Shown here: one piece after another, positions 9,894 through 21,449 of the stretch
How the letters are laid out: each line of letters opens with the position of its first letter
Numbering within the stretch: the first letter of the stretch is position 1
Origin: Adiantum capillus-veneris
Lineage: Eukaryota; Streptophyta; Polypodiopsida; Polypodiales; Pteridaceae
DNA length: 64,000 nucleotides
Reading direction: 5' to 3'
Assembly: GCA_014529385.2 (NCBI GenBank)
Contig: CM043943.1
Coordinates: forward strand, 157,934,247 to 157,998,246
Translations under genes and position numbers: made by a program
The notes under the pieces: model-generated
The model's database searches: none
What the model saw: only the letters and a program-made list of their open reading frames with translations
What the model was told of the DNA's origin: nothing

Positions 9894-10117
9894 TATTGGA
9901 ATTAGGGTTGCAGAGAAACGCACATAGCTTGGAGAAGACGAAGGAAGCTCAAGACACAAAATAGAGAGTGTGTTACTTAGTATGCAATGGAAAGATAGAT
10001 AGCCCTAGAGTGATGGACGTATATACAATGCTCGGGGAAAAAAACCTCCTAAAGAGGGAAAAAATGCCCCGACGGTCCTAGTGTGTTCACACATCACTAC
10101 CATATGTATATGGTAAC
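9894..10117 (-). repeat. A1 3' LTR, with adjoining polypurine tract
   Basis: 224 bp. The first bases are mutated (TATTGG instead of TGTTGG). The polypurine tract CTCCAGGGGGGATT (complement of 10118-10131) abuts it. Confidence 0.9.
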
Positions 10118-10193
10118 AAATCCCCCCTGGAGTGATGCGGTGAACGAGAGCTAGCACATGAGTAAAGGGAAGTGCCATGCCCTGAGGACATGC

Positions 10194-11468
10194 TCATTCC
10201 ACAACGGAAAGTAAGCCCAAATCATTACGAAAATCTTCCAGCTTTTGACGAGACAATGCCTTTGTGAAAAGATCTGCAAGGTTGTCCCGTGTTGGCACAT
10301 AAGACAAGCTGATCTCTCCTGCTGAGACCCTCTCCCTGACATAGTGGTAATGCACCTCAATGTGCTTTGTGCGAGCATGAAAAACTGAGTTCCTCGCAAC
10401 TGCCAATGTGCTCTGACTGTTAGTGTAGATAGTGTTGGCAGTGTCCTGTCCAACACCCAAATCATCCATAAGGCATCTGAGCCATACACACTCAACCGTA
10501 GCTGTGAAGACTGCCCTGTACTCAACCTCACAACTCGAAGTGGCCACAGTAGGTTGCTTCTTGCTCAACCATGATATACATGAACTGCCAATCATGAAAC
10601 AAAAACAACTTGTGGACACTCGCGTGTCAAAAAAACCACCCCAATCTGAGTCCGAAATAGCATGTAGGTTTGGCGACAATGATCCCCCCTTGGGATAAAA
10701 CAAGCCAAGATGTAAAGTACCACTAAGGTAGCGAAAAATCCTCTTAACAACGTGCCAATGCTTAGACCCTAGGCTATGCATAAATTTGCTGACCTGTGAG
10801 ACTGCAAACTGAATATATGGCCTCGTGTTGCATACATAAATGAGGCAGCCAACAGCAATTTGGTAAAGAGTGACATCAGTAGGATCGCCAGCATCATGTA
10901 GACTCAACTTCAAACCTGTTTCCATGGGAGTGGCAATAGGTTTGCAATCCTCAAGTCCAAACTTACATAGCAATGTCTCTATGTAACTTTTCTGACACAA
11001 GGCAATACCACCATCATACTGCTTAAACTGTATATCCAAGTAATGATGCAATAGCCCCAAATCTTTCATCTTGAAAGTAGCATTCAAATCAGCCTTAAAT
11101 TCAACAATATGTCTCTCATTTGGTCTAGTGATAAGCAGATCATCTACATAAAGAACCACAATGAGAAGTACATCACCCTCACGCTTTACATACGATGTGC
11201 TTTCTGTTGGACAGTTACGAAAGCCTTGTTTGACCAAATGAGTGTTAGATTTCTCATACCAAGAAGGAGGAGATTGCTTCAACACATACAAAGCCTTGTT
11301 ACATTTGCACACTTTGTCCTCTTGTCCTCTCTTGACAAAACCGCAAGGCTGCGTCACATAAACTTCCTCAAATATGTCACCATTCAAGAAAGCAATAACA
11401 ATGTCTGATTGATGTACATCCCAACCAAAATGAAGTGCCAATGCTAATAGAAAACGCACAGTAGTCAT
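10194..11468 (-). pseudogene. A1 reverse transcriptase (most) and RNase H
   Basis: A 424-residue open frame. It begins within RT (MTTVRFLLALALHFGWDVHQ, AFLNGDIFEEVYV), contains the catalytic YVDDLLI near residue 115 and copia RT conserved LEDCKPIATPME, then RNase H with SDSDWGG, ATSSCEVEYRAV and the C-terminal NLADLFTKALS. It matches the usual copia RT-RNase H layout. A TGA just before the first Met (11469-11471) cuts it from the upstream RT part; element A3 has a sense codon there, so the stop is a mutation. The same stop is present in A2. Confidence 0.85.
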
Positions 11469-11471
11469 ACG

Positions 11472-12356
11472 TCAAGTGGGAGCAAAGGTCTCTTCATAAT
11501 TTATGCCTTTTTGTTGTGCATAACCCTTTGCAACAAGTCGAGCCTTATGGCGATCGATCTCACCATCCGGCTTGCGTTTCAACTTGTAAACCCACTTCGT
11601 ACCAATGGCCTTTTTTCCAGGAGGCAAATCACATAAAGTCCATGTGTCATTTTCTATAAGTGCATCATATTCTGATGGCATGGCAACCATCCAATTTTTT
11701 GAATTCTGTGCTTCATCAAAAGATAGAGGCTCCTCAACATCATGTAAGCTAGACATAGCCAAAGCATAACAATCTGATGCATAAGATGCATGGCGAGAGC
11801 CTGAATGAGTATGACTAGACAAAGGTGCATCCAATTTACTATCACGCAAAGTGTGCACCAACCATTTTGGCATACCTCTAGCCTGCTCATTTTCAGCCCT
11901 TTCCTCATCAAGTACATCATGTACATCTGCATCAGTAATAGGTTGATTTGTAATATTTTCAGAAACCCCCATAGGCTGTACATTTGCCTCATTGGAACTT
12001 ACATTCGTATTTCCATCACTGAAGAGATGCAACAACGTGTCATAAATGTCATGTGAGCTTACATTATTGTCTCTAGTACATGACAACAAGGGTTGAACAG
12101 AATCTTCCACAAACACTACATTTCGTGAAACCAGAATACACTTTGTTTGCGGATGATATAACCTATAACCAACAAAAATACGTTTGACAGCCTTATCATC
12201 CAATTTTCTGCATTGTGTTTGTGGCACCACAACCAAAAACACGCATGTGCTCAATAGAAGGCTTTCTATCATGCCATGCTTCATATGGAGTAATAGACTG
12301 CAAAGCTTACGTAGGACACCTGTTAAGTACATAAGTGGCACACATGATGGCCTCAA
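11472..12356 (-). pseudogene. A1 integrase C-terminus, linker and start of RT
   Basis: This open frame includes the copia integrase C-terminal region (KRIFVGYRLYHPQTKCILVS, a shortened form of the usual GYS...KGYRLY segment), a Ser/Asp-rich linker, and the start of RT (WMVAMPSEYDALIENDTWTL, KWVYKLKRKPDG, HKARLVAKGYAQ, INYEETFAPT). It ends at the TGA shared with A2. Comparison with A3 and A4 shows a short deletion near 12170 that removes the segment before YRLYHP. Confidence 0.8.
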
Positions 12357-12378
12357 GCCAAAAAGAATGCGGCAAAGC

Positions 12379-12950
12379 TTAACTTTTGACCATACATCGT
12401 GCCATTTTCGTCAGTGACCTAATTTTCCTCTCAGTAACACCATTTTGCTGAGGTGTATAAGGCACTGTACATTGGTGTTTTATCCCACGACTAGCCAAAA
12501 ATGCATTAAATTCATGAGACATATACTCCCCCCTCGATTGGAACGGAGGGTGCCCATAGTACATTTCGAGACATTTGCAGCCATAGCCAGAAATTGTTTG
12601 AAGCACATAAAAACTTCGGACTTCGCTTTAAGCGGAAATAACCATGCATGCCTGGAGTAATCATCAATGAAAGTCACGAAGTAAACGTAATTGTCCAAGG
12701 ACGAAGTTTGCATGGGCCCACAAACACTATGCACAAGCTGCAACCTGCATGTGGCCCGAACTGAACCATCCTTTGGAAACTTAGAACGCTGCATCTTACC
12801 CAAAATACAGCCTTCACAAACATGTTTGACAGTTGCTTCAAGACGCAGCAAAGAAGCAACCATATCAAATCTCTGCAGACAGAGCAAACTGGAAAAATTC
12901 AGATGTCCAAAACATGCAATGCAAAATTTTGCATATGAAATTGCCCTTTA
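12379..12950 (-). pseudogene. A1 integrase core and zinc-binding region
   Basis: 12480-12887 and 12379-12606 encode, in two frames, the copia integrase: KHVCEGCILGKMQRSKFP (Cys pair of the zinc-binding domain), CGPM, YFVTFIDDYSRHAWLFPLK with the core Asp region, and CTVPYTPQQNGVTERK with the catalytic Glu. A frameshift lies near 12500, where the substrate-binding sequence changes frame, and the first core segment reads HSVCGPM in place of HSDVCGPM. Confidence 0.8.
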
Positions 12951-13385
12951 ATCTGCAACAGCATTTGCAAAATTTTGTCCACACTTGTCATACAAAGTGA
13001 GCTTATACAACCCATGGCACAAAAGGCTAGATGCAACAATTTCATCACCGAAACTAAGATCATGAACTGTACATCTGTCATCCACAAATTTGACTACAAG
13101 TCCAAGTCTAGCAAGTGCGGATACAGACAAGAGATTCTTCTTGATCCCACGTTCATAAAGTGCATCAACAAGTGTGAAGGAATTGCCATTTGCAGCAGTA
13201 AGCACAATCTTTCCAACTTTTGGAACCGGATAAGAGGCATTGTTGGCACAAGTGACCGAATTCCCATGAGGGACAGACTCGAGAGAGGTAAACAATTCAC
13301 GATGTGAGGTAATGTGCTTTGTAGCACCACTGTCAAAATACCACACATGTGAATCTGCAGCAAAACAAGCATGCATCATGGACAA
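12948..13385 (-). pseudogene. A1 protease and start of integrase
   Basis: The open frame has the copia aspartic protease signature WYFDSGATKHIT (active-site DSG near residue 18), then ...GNSFTLVDALYERGIKKNL-type sequence and LLSVSALARLGLVV, leading to integrase. The active-site triplet is intact. The upstream end is disturbed by the 107-bp tandem duplication (13314-13523), which duplicates the protease start and shifts the frame. Confidence 0.85.
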
Positions 13386-13523
13386 CAGGATTGTAAGTGC
13401 ACTCTGCGCTAAAAGCCACTGTGCTTTGTAGCACCACTGTCAAAATACCACACATGTGAATCTACAGCAAAACAAGCATGCATCATGGACAGCAGGATTG
13501 TAAGTGCACTCTGCGCTAAAAGC
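13314..13523. repeat. 107-bp tandem duplication inside A1
   Basis: GTGCTTTGTAGCACCACTGT occurs at 13314 and 13421, and the match continues through AAAAGCC in both copies with only a few changes. The offset of 107 is not a multiple of three, so it breaks the gag-pol frame. A4 has a single copy at the corresponding place. Confidence 0.9.
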
Positions 13524-14515
13524 CCATTCTACATCAACATCAACAACACAGTCTCCTTTCACAGAAGACTCAACAATGGCTGCACTTGTAGTGGAACCAA
13601 CATTTGCAGTGGAACCACCCTCTTTCTTCTTAGCCTCTTTGGCCTTCAACTTAGGACACGACTTGATCAAGTGATCATTAGCTTTACAATAATGGCAACG
13701 CATCTTCTTTTTGCCCTTATCACCAAAATTTCCAGACGATTGCTGCTAGCAGAAGCATTAGGAACAGAAGTTTTGCCACTCGCAGAAGAACCATAAGAAG
13801 TGGCCGCATTGCTGTTACTACCCTTTCTTTGAGAAGGAATAAAAGCCTGTTCAACTGCACGCTGCCTAGTTCTGTTTTTTCTAGAAAGTGACTCTTGCAA
13901 CAACAACGTGCATAATGCATCAAACTTGACAACTTCAGAATTTCCTTGGGTCATCAGTCTCCAAGTACTAGCAAAAGTCTGGTAGGAATCTGGTAAGGCA
14001 TCAAGAACAGTCTGCACAAGGGAACTATCTAAAATGAATTCACCTGCAGAAATAAGTTGCTCATTGATATCCTTGACACCAGCAAGGAAAGTGTCCATAT
14101 CATCTTCCTCATGCATAATCTTTGACTCCAACTCTTTACGTAGCAAAGCAATTTTAGCCTCATTGCGGCTTGCATAAAGACCTGCTAGAGTATCCCAAGC
14201 CTCTTTTGCAGATTTTACTGAACGAATGTGAGAAACAATGGTGCACTTCATAGACAACGCAATCAATGCATGAGCTTGCACATCCTTTACATCCCAACGA
14301 GCTTGTTCTGCTGTAGGCAAAACAACTCTAATAGCAGCAATCCTTGCAGCAAGACCTGCAACATCCTCAACATCGCCTACATCCTCAGAACCAGGACATA
14401 CATCAATGCCCTGCACAATGTTCCAGACTCCCTTTGACACAAGAACATGTTGCATCATATAAGCCCACATAGGGTAGTTGTCCCCATCCAACCTGTCCTC
14501 AACAACAGCAAACAT
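13440..14515 (-). pseudogene. A1 gag (capsid and zinc knuckle)
   Basis: The capsid part begins MFAVVEDRLDGDNYPMW (start chosen because A4 has the same Met; the open frame extends 31 codons further upstream into the leader). It continues with the copia gag pattern (VSKGVWNIVQG, AKEAWDTLAGLY, FLAGVKDINEQL, VLDALPDSYQTFASTW). About 13730 the frame shifts; the zinc knuckle CHYCKANDHLIKSCPKLK (CX2CX4HX4C) lies in the next frame at 13440-13703. Gag packages the element RNA into virus-like particles in the cytoplasm. Confidence 0.85.
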
Positions 14516-14904
14516 CTTGAACACATCTGTGTTGTTGTCAGCCAGGGTAAATGCTGCACCTGATGTGAAAACTTTCCAAAAATAGGAGAAACGGAGTGGG
14601 AACAACACATGCTATATAGCACAAACCATAGAAGACTATGCGGCACTTGTTATGCAAAAAATGCCACTGACAAAAATTCTGCACAAAATGACAAAACCTG
14701 TGCAGTATTGCCTGTAGTGGAAAGGGAGGCCGAAATGAGCCCGAATAAAAAATCTGAGCAGACTGAGCTCTACGAGTTCTCCCAAAAAAAATTTCGACCT
14801 GCAAACGCTTGCCAAAGCTCACTGAAATTGGAGAAATTGAGCAAGCGTGTGCTGGAGCAGCTGGTGACTAAGCTTGTGAAGATACAACCTACTCTCATAC
14901 GAAT

Positions 14905-15129
14905 TGTTCGAATTAGGGTTGCAGAGAAACGCACACAGCTTGGAGAAGATGAAGGAAGCTCAAGGCACACAATAGAGAGTGTGTTACTTAGTATGCAATG
15001 GAAAGATAGATAGCCCTAGAGTGATGGGTGTATATACAATGCTCGGGGGAAAAAACCTCCATAAGAGGGAAAAAAAACCCCGGAAGTCCTAGTGTGTTCA
15101 CACATCACTACCACATGTATATGGTAACA
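14905..15129 (-). repeat. A1 5' LTR
   Basis: 225 bp. The adjacent primer site (complement of about 14890-14903) reads TCGTATGAGAGT, a two-base-mutated form of the TGGTATCAGAGT seen in A4. Confidence 0.9.
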
Positions 15130-15134
15130 GTTTC

Positions 15135-15309
15135 TGTTTTCTCATCTCATACCTTTTGCTTTTGCTTCTTTTGGTCTTTTGAGAGGAAATTTTTGTATTC
15201 TTCGAATCATCAGAGGAGTTATGTTTCTTTTTTTTACCTTGAGCTCTAGTGATTACCTTGATTGGAAAAATCGGTTCACTCTCCGATGAACTACTAGGTA
15301 TCACTTGGA
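15135..15309 (-). pseudogene. G1 gag C-terminal fragment between A1 and B1
   Basis: This fragment of G1 lies between the A1 and B1 target duplications. The minus strand encodes PSSSSESEPIFPIKVITRAQ and a Lys/Ser-rich tail (GKKKKHNSSDDSKN), then continues beyond A1 at 9888. The I/V-T-R-A-Q motif after the zinc knuckle also appears in G2 near 50215. No protease follows before the pre-RT region. Confidence 0.6.
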
Positions 15310-15314
15310 CTACG

Positions 15315-15623
<309 letters not shown>

Positions 15624-15692
15624 GACTCACACTTGAAGGCCAACGCAGCCCAAGTGACCTGGTATGTACAACCGTGAAGCAATCTAGTGGCT

Positions 15693-16448
15693 TCAACCTA
15701 TACCCATCAACTCACTGCAATGTGTAAACCGCTCCAAAGCTAAGCATTTTATCAAAGCATCTGCTGGGTTGTCATCAGTGTGTACCTTGACCAAATCAAT
15801 GAGCTTTTTGGCCAAGAAATCTCTCACGAGATGATACCTGACTTCAATGTGTTTCAATTGGGAGTGAAACACGGGATTCCTTGACAATGCAAGAGCACTC
15901 TGACTATCACAATATATCACTCGAGTCATATCAATGCCAATATTTTTGACCAAGCAAGATAACCATTCAACCTCTTTACTTGCATCCGACAATGCAACAT
16001 ACTCTGCTTTCGTAGTGGAAGATGACGTACAATCTTGAAGACATGACCTCCAAGATACTGCTGCTCTAGCAAATATGAAAACATAGCCGGTTGTCAATCT
16101 CCTATTGTCGACACAACCCGCACAGTCTGCATCCGCATAACCCACGATGGATGCATCACTGTTCCCAAAGAGTAAACACCTGCCAATTGTACCTTTGAGG
16201 TACCTAAGAATGTGCTTCATTGCTTCCCAATGCTTGCTGCCAAGATTTGCCTTATATTGGCTCACCACTCCCACTGCAAAAGTAATATCTGGCCTTGTGG
16301 CTACCATAGCATACATGAGACTGCCCACTGCCAAAGAATACGGTACCTTAGCCATTTCAGATCGCTCATCATCAGATTTGGGTGCATCTTCCTTGCTGAG
16401 TTTCAAGAATGCTTGCATTGGGGTACTCAATGCTTTCCCCCCTTGCAT
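15693..16448 (-). pseudogene. B1 RT end and RNase H
   Basis: The 251-residue frame starts at the end of RT (QGGKALSTPMQAFLKLS, LMYAMVATRPDI) and continues through copia RNase H: GYADADCAGCVDNRR, SSTTKAEYVALSDASKE, IYCDSQSALALSRNP, HIEVRYHLVRD, ending near NPADALIKCLAL. It terminates near the expected end of pol, 70 bp from the LTR. Confidence 0.85.
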
Positions 16449-16457
16449 ATTGAAATG

Positions 16458-17123
16458 CTACAAAACTTTCTCGATGTATGTTTCCTGAGATAACTCAAGA
16501 ATACGAAGTTTGCAATCTCTTTTGATTTGCATGCCAAGAAAGTGTGTAGCATCCCCCAAATCTTTCATTGCAAAATTGTTGCTAAGTGTTCTCTTCAAGT
16601 TGGAAATCTCCGCAATGGATTTCCTAGCTATAAGCATGTCATCAACATACATAACTAGAACGATCATCGAGCCATCATCTAGCTTTCTTGTGTACAAGCA
16701 GTGATCCTCTTTGCTCCTTTTATACCCTTGAGACCTCATACATGCATCAAATTTATGATACCACTGCCTTGAACCCTGCTTTAAGCCATAAAGTGCCTTT
16801 TTGAGCTTACATACTAGCTCCTCACGAGATGCGTTCTCCTGAATAAACCCTTTAGGCTGCTGCATGTAAACATCCTCATCGAGATCCCCATGAAGAAATG
16901 TTGTCTTCACATCCATTTGGACAAGTTCCATGTCCTCAATTGCTACAAGACCAAGTACGATTCTAAGCACTGTCATCTTGACCACAGGTGAGAAGATTTC
17001 ATCAAAATTGACTCCCTTTTGCTCTTTGAACCCTTTAAAGTCTAGCCTTGTACTTTGGATTTGGATCACCTGAGGTAAATTTCTTCTTCTAAACCCATTT
17101 GCAAGGTAAAGCTTTTGCATCAT
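16458..17123 (-). pseudogene. B1 reverse transcriptase
   Basis: The frame covers copia RT from FKEQKGVNFDEIFSPVVKM through LVQMDVKTTFLHGDLDEDV and YGLKQGSRQWYHKFD to VMYVDDMLIA (catalytic Y-V-D-D) and MKDLGDATHFLGMQI. The N-terminal part (near 17100-17240) is in a different frame. RT copies element RNA into cDNA. Confidence 0.85.
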
Positions 17124-17247
17124 TTGGCAGTTCTACCAAGTCCCAAGTGTCATTAGCCAGAATCAAATTATACTCAGATTCCATAGTCTGCTCCCACTTC
17201 ACCACATCATCCGTCATCATGGCTTCTTGGTAGCATCTTGGCTCACC

Positions 17248-18583
17248 TCAATCGATCAAAATGATGTAATCAAGACCTGGCTCAAAACGTGCAGGTGGAG
17301 GAGAGACTCTAGTAGACCGTCTCACTTCTTGACCATTGCTATCCGCTCCTTCTGGACCATTGGTAGTGGAAGGTACATCACTAGCCCGCTGAAATGCTTT
17401 CACTGTCTCTGAGGCAACATCCTCAAAAGTGACTCTCCAAACCTCTATTTCCTTGATAGGTTGTTTATGCATCTTCGACTCATTGAATATCACATCTAAA
17501 CTACAGATGACTCGACGAGATTCCTGGTGCCAGAGACAATATCCCATCTCTCCATCTGCACCATATCCAATGAAAATACATTTGTGTGACTTTGGCTCTA
17601 ACTTTTGTCGAAGTTGTTTAGGCACGTGAGCATAAGCTTCACAACCAAAAACACGTAGATGGTCATAGTGGGGCTTACTTTAGACCATAACCCTTTTGGA
17701 ATCTCATAATTCAATGACGTACTAGGCAAACGATTTATAGTGTGCACTGCGGTCAAGACGGCTTTTGCTAAAAAGTCTTGTGTGAGATTTGCCCTAGAAA
17801 GCATGGATATGACTCTTTCCTAAATCATATGATTCATGTGCTCAACAACTCCATTCTGAGCTGGTGTGTATGGTGCAATAAACCGCCTTTTAATCCTCCT
17901 TTTAGCACATAAATTGTCAATCTCCTTGGAGACATACTCTCCACCGTTGTCATTCCGCAACCTCTTGAGTTTCTTGCGAGACCGATTCTCAACAAGTGCT
18001 AAGAATTTTTGGAACAGGTGAAGAACTTGATCCTTATGTTTCAAAGGATATGCCCACACCTTTCAAGTAGAGTCATCTATGAATGTCACAAAATAGCTGC
18101 CCCCCCCTTAGAGATTTGGTTGACATAGGACCACAAACATCACTATGTACTAAATCTAGAGGTTCAACTTGCTTTTGACCCAATGGTAAGTGCATAGACC
18201 TAGTCTGTTTTCCATAAATACAGTGCTCACAAACAGGAAAGTCAACATAAGACAAGACATGTAAGTAGCCAAAATGAGTCATAGTTCTCATTCCTTTTTG
18301 GCTAATATGACCCATGCCGGCAATGCCACAACTCAATAGACGGCAGCTTGGCTATAGATATGTAATCATGACCAACATATGACACATGCATGGAATACAA
18401 GGTACCATGCTTCTGACCTCTGAGTACAACAAGATTACCGTTGAGTACTATCCACAAACCATTGCCAAATGTGGTGTTATAGCCCAAATCATCAAGCTGG
18501 CCAACAGAAAACAAGCTCTTAGTCAACTTGGGCACATGTCTAACATTACATAAAGTAATGTGCGTGCCATTCCTTAGATGCAA
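17248..18583 (-). pseudogene. B1 integrase and linker, broken into several frames
   Basis: 18302-18583 carries the post-protease region (NVRHVPKLTKSLFSVGQLDDLG). 18073-18336 has CEHCIYGKQTR (zinc-binding Cys pair) and HSDVCGPM. 17820-18059 has KLKRLRNDNGGEYVS with the second Asp and YTPAQNGVVEHMN with the catalytic Glu. 17598-17804 has INRLPSTSLNYEIP. 17248-17625 is the C-terminal part (KSHKCIFIGYGADGEMGYCLW). Several stops and a C-run (18099-18107) disrupt the frame. Confidence 0.8.
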
Positions 18584-18602
18584 TTTGACATTTCCGACAC
18601 CC

Positions 18603-18821
18603 TCAACAGGCTAGTTCATAAGCATCACCAAGTCTCACTTTGCCACAAGAGTGAGAATAAGTAGAGAACCACTCTCTATGTGGTGTCACATGGAAACTCG
18701 CACTAGAATCTACTATCCAATTTTGTGCATACTGCGCATCTTTTGTAACAAGAGCCTCGACAGGTAGATCTGCTGTTGAGGCTGTCCGGGGCGGGCAACA
18801 AGAGAGGCGACCTCTAAACAC
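18603..18821 (-). pseudogene. B1 protease fragment
   Basis: NWIVDSSASFHVTPHREWF marks the copia protease active site, but the catalytic triplet is D-S-S instead of D-S-G. The frame is cut at about 18821 by the insert that separates protease from gag. Confidence 0.75.
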
Positions 18822-18824
18822 CCC

Positions 18825-19790
18825 TCAAGGCTCCCGTGTTGCTCAATTGGGGCTGGGGCAACCACAAGCACAGAAACAACAACAACAAACCCACAACCAA
18901 ACAAGTGAAAGGGCACCACCTAGTTATGGTATGCGAACTAGGACGCAAGAGAGATTTTGGCACAACCAAGAAGATGCACCACACAACACACACAAGAAAC
19001 CTCACACCAAGACACACATAAAATGGACCAGAGAGAGCTAGAGCAAAGGGAAGAGAGAGAGGAAAGGATCTTGAGTAATACCTTATTTGTGACTTGCAAA
19101 TGGAGATGGTTCGTTATGATGCTATCGTAGAACTTGCATAAAACTCACTCAATGCTTAGTGATTGCTAAACATTGCCAAGACACACACACTCTCTTAGGG
19201 TGTGGGAGACCTCTCACCACAATACCCTCTTATAATGGACACAAAATTGGCAATGAACAACACACTAAAACACTTCCTAAAATCAAGATCAACCGATAAA
19301 AACTCAAAATACACAAGTCACCTTGAATTCATCAAACCGTATTGCACAAATGGAAGGACGAAGATTTGAACGTCGAATCACGCCTTTGATGCACCAAACC
19401 TCAATTTATTGATGATGAAGGAGCATATACAATAGTGGTTTTGAGATTTGTGGAACTCACACTCTCTCACTTGCAATGTGTAGCTTGAAAGCTTCTCTCA
19501 CACCAAGAGTGAAGCTCACAAGTGGTTGCTACACCTAAGTCTCTCCTCACGCATAGAGTGTTGGGGTGCTATGTGAGATATTGGAGGTTGTTTTACAAGA
19601 AGGAGAGGGGCCTATTTATAGTTTGGAGACCCCTCATTAAGATTATTGGAAATCCTAATTTACAAGCTAACAAATCAAGATTATGATTTTTTTGAATATC
19701 AAAACATTGCGGGCCTTCTTTGTCTTCTTGAGTCATGGGTGTGGGCTCAAAAGAGAGCATTATTGATGGTAGATAAGGTGAAAGTAAGTA

Positions 19791-19837
<47 letters not shown>

Positions 19838-21440
19838 ACTATACACATGTCTTGAGGTGAGGTGTCTTTTATGGTTAGGTCAATGGCTATTTTGTGTTAG
19901 TATGTTAGTGGTTAGTGTTAGTAATCACTAGAAAGTTATATTTACAATGGGTAGAATGGGGTGGATGGTTGAATGAAGTGAGGAAATCCTTGTGATGGTG
20001 AAGCTTGAAGAAGGATTTACTTATGTAGGTTCTCAAAATGACTATCGATCTTCTTCTTTGTCTCTCTTCTTTACGCCACCGTTGCCAAGGTTGATTATCG
20101 CGATGAAAATGATAATTTGTTGATGAGATCTCTTGATTTGTAGAGTTTAAGCATGGTTTACATGCTGAATTTCATGTATATAGAGAAGGGGTAAGATGGA
20201 ATTGTACTTTGGAGATAATAGAGAGAGGCATAGAGATGGTGTATGTACATGTGGAGCTCATATGAGAGCTATGGGAGTAAGAGGAGAGGTTAATGGTGAA
20301 TAAGGTGAGGGAAACCATTGAAGGTGCAGGTTTGAGTGAGGGATTGAGAGGAATGTGTGTGTGTGTGTGTAGAAGTGTGGAAAGAGGTGAGAGAAGACTA
20401 TGGGCTACTTGTGAGAAAAGTGGGCAGACTGGGGTTCACTCAAAAAATCATAGCTCACTGGTGGTTGCTCCAAAAATCACCAAAATTTTTGAGGTGATTA
20501 CTCAGCTCTTGGTACACATTTTCTCTTCTGACCACCGCTTCAAATTCAGAGTGGAGATGGATATTAAAAATCCCACCAAAAGACCTGTTTTTTCTTCACA
20601 AAAAGTCTTCAGTGGCCCCCCTTTTGTTGAATTTGCATATGGCTCCAAAGGGGAGCCCCTCCTTGCATGAGAGCATGACATAATTGTCTCCTAAGGGTTT
20701 GAAAATGTGCATGGTTGTGGATTTTGCACAAATATAATACATGGATATGATGAAAAAAGACAGGCTAGTATATATAAACAATTTATGGAATCTAAAATAG
20801 TGTGGGCTATAAATATATAAAAAATAAATATATGAAAATATAGGGAATCAAATGAGGAGGGCCCTCATTTGTTTTTTTTTAATGTATATTTATTTACAAG
20901 AGGTAAGAAATAATACCTGTAAGAAATAGGAATTTAGTGAAAGGCAATGACTGATGGTGGAAAGTATTTTTGAGGTTTTTTCTTAGGAGTGGATTCACCT
21001 AAAAAATAAGAGAAGCTTGTGTGAAGATATTTTTATAAGGAATAAAGAGCATGCAAAATGGTAAGAAAATTGTGGTGATGGTGAGTCAATGTACATAGCA
21101 TACATAGGCAAATAAACACACCTAGGTAGAAATATTTAAATAAATACCAAAATAATTATGAAAATTCCTTATATTTAGGCCCTATATACAATGAAATATT
21201 TACACACAAATGGGCCATAATATATCTTATTTTTTTTAATTTTTTTGCTCAACTAGCCCAATGACTAGCTAACTGAGGGTTTTAAGAAGATATGGGAAAA
21301 GCCTCCTAACTCACACACGCCTATGTACAATGAAAAGGTAAAAATAGCCACAGTGTTTAGGTGATTTTGGTAGGGTGGAGTAACTCACTATGGCAATTAC
21401 GGAGAGCCGAAAAACGGCTATCACTGTGAAGACCAATATG
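18825..21440 (-). mobile_element. Unclassified insert (about 2.6 kb) within B1
   Basis: This sequence separates B1 gag (ending near 21450) from B1 protease (from about 18820) and has no counterpart in copia C, where gag and protease are contiguous. It holds no recognisable protein. The minus strand has a promoter-like CTATAAATAGGCCCC (about 19608-19622) followed by an LTR R-U5-like region with AATAAA-type signals near 19400. It also carries a 43-bp GA tract (19793-19835) and a GT run near 20358-20372. It may be a solo LTR or a non-autonomous element in minus orientation. Neither terminal repeats nor a target duplication could be fixed by eye. Confidence 0.45.
19793..19835. repeat. (GA)n microsatellite
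   Basis: An uninterrupted GA run of about 43 bp inside the insert in B1, separate from the GA tracts of the B1 LTRs. Confidence 0.95.
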
Positions 21441-21449
21441 TCAGAGGTA

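Larger units (their letters stand above)
9894..15129 (-). mobile_element. Copia element A1, complete, with 5-bp target duplication
   Basis: A full-length Ty1/copia element of 5236 bp inserted in G1. LTRs are 9894-10117 and 14905-15129, starting TGTTGGAATTAGGG (with point changes) and ending TATGGTAACA. The target duplication GTTTC is at 9889-9893 and 15130-15134. Coding order on the minus strand is gag, protease, integrase, RT, RNase H, as in copia. LTRs differ by roughly 6-7% by eye, so the insertion is not recent. Stops and frameshifts inactivate it. Confidence 0.95.

Noticed and set aside
10432-11408. Plus-strand open frames antisense to copia RT and RNase H (similar ones at 25077-26047, 43085-44123 and 59102-59284)
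   Set aside because: Shadows of the minus-strand pol genes. They recur only because the pol sequences recur.
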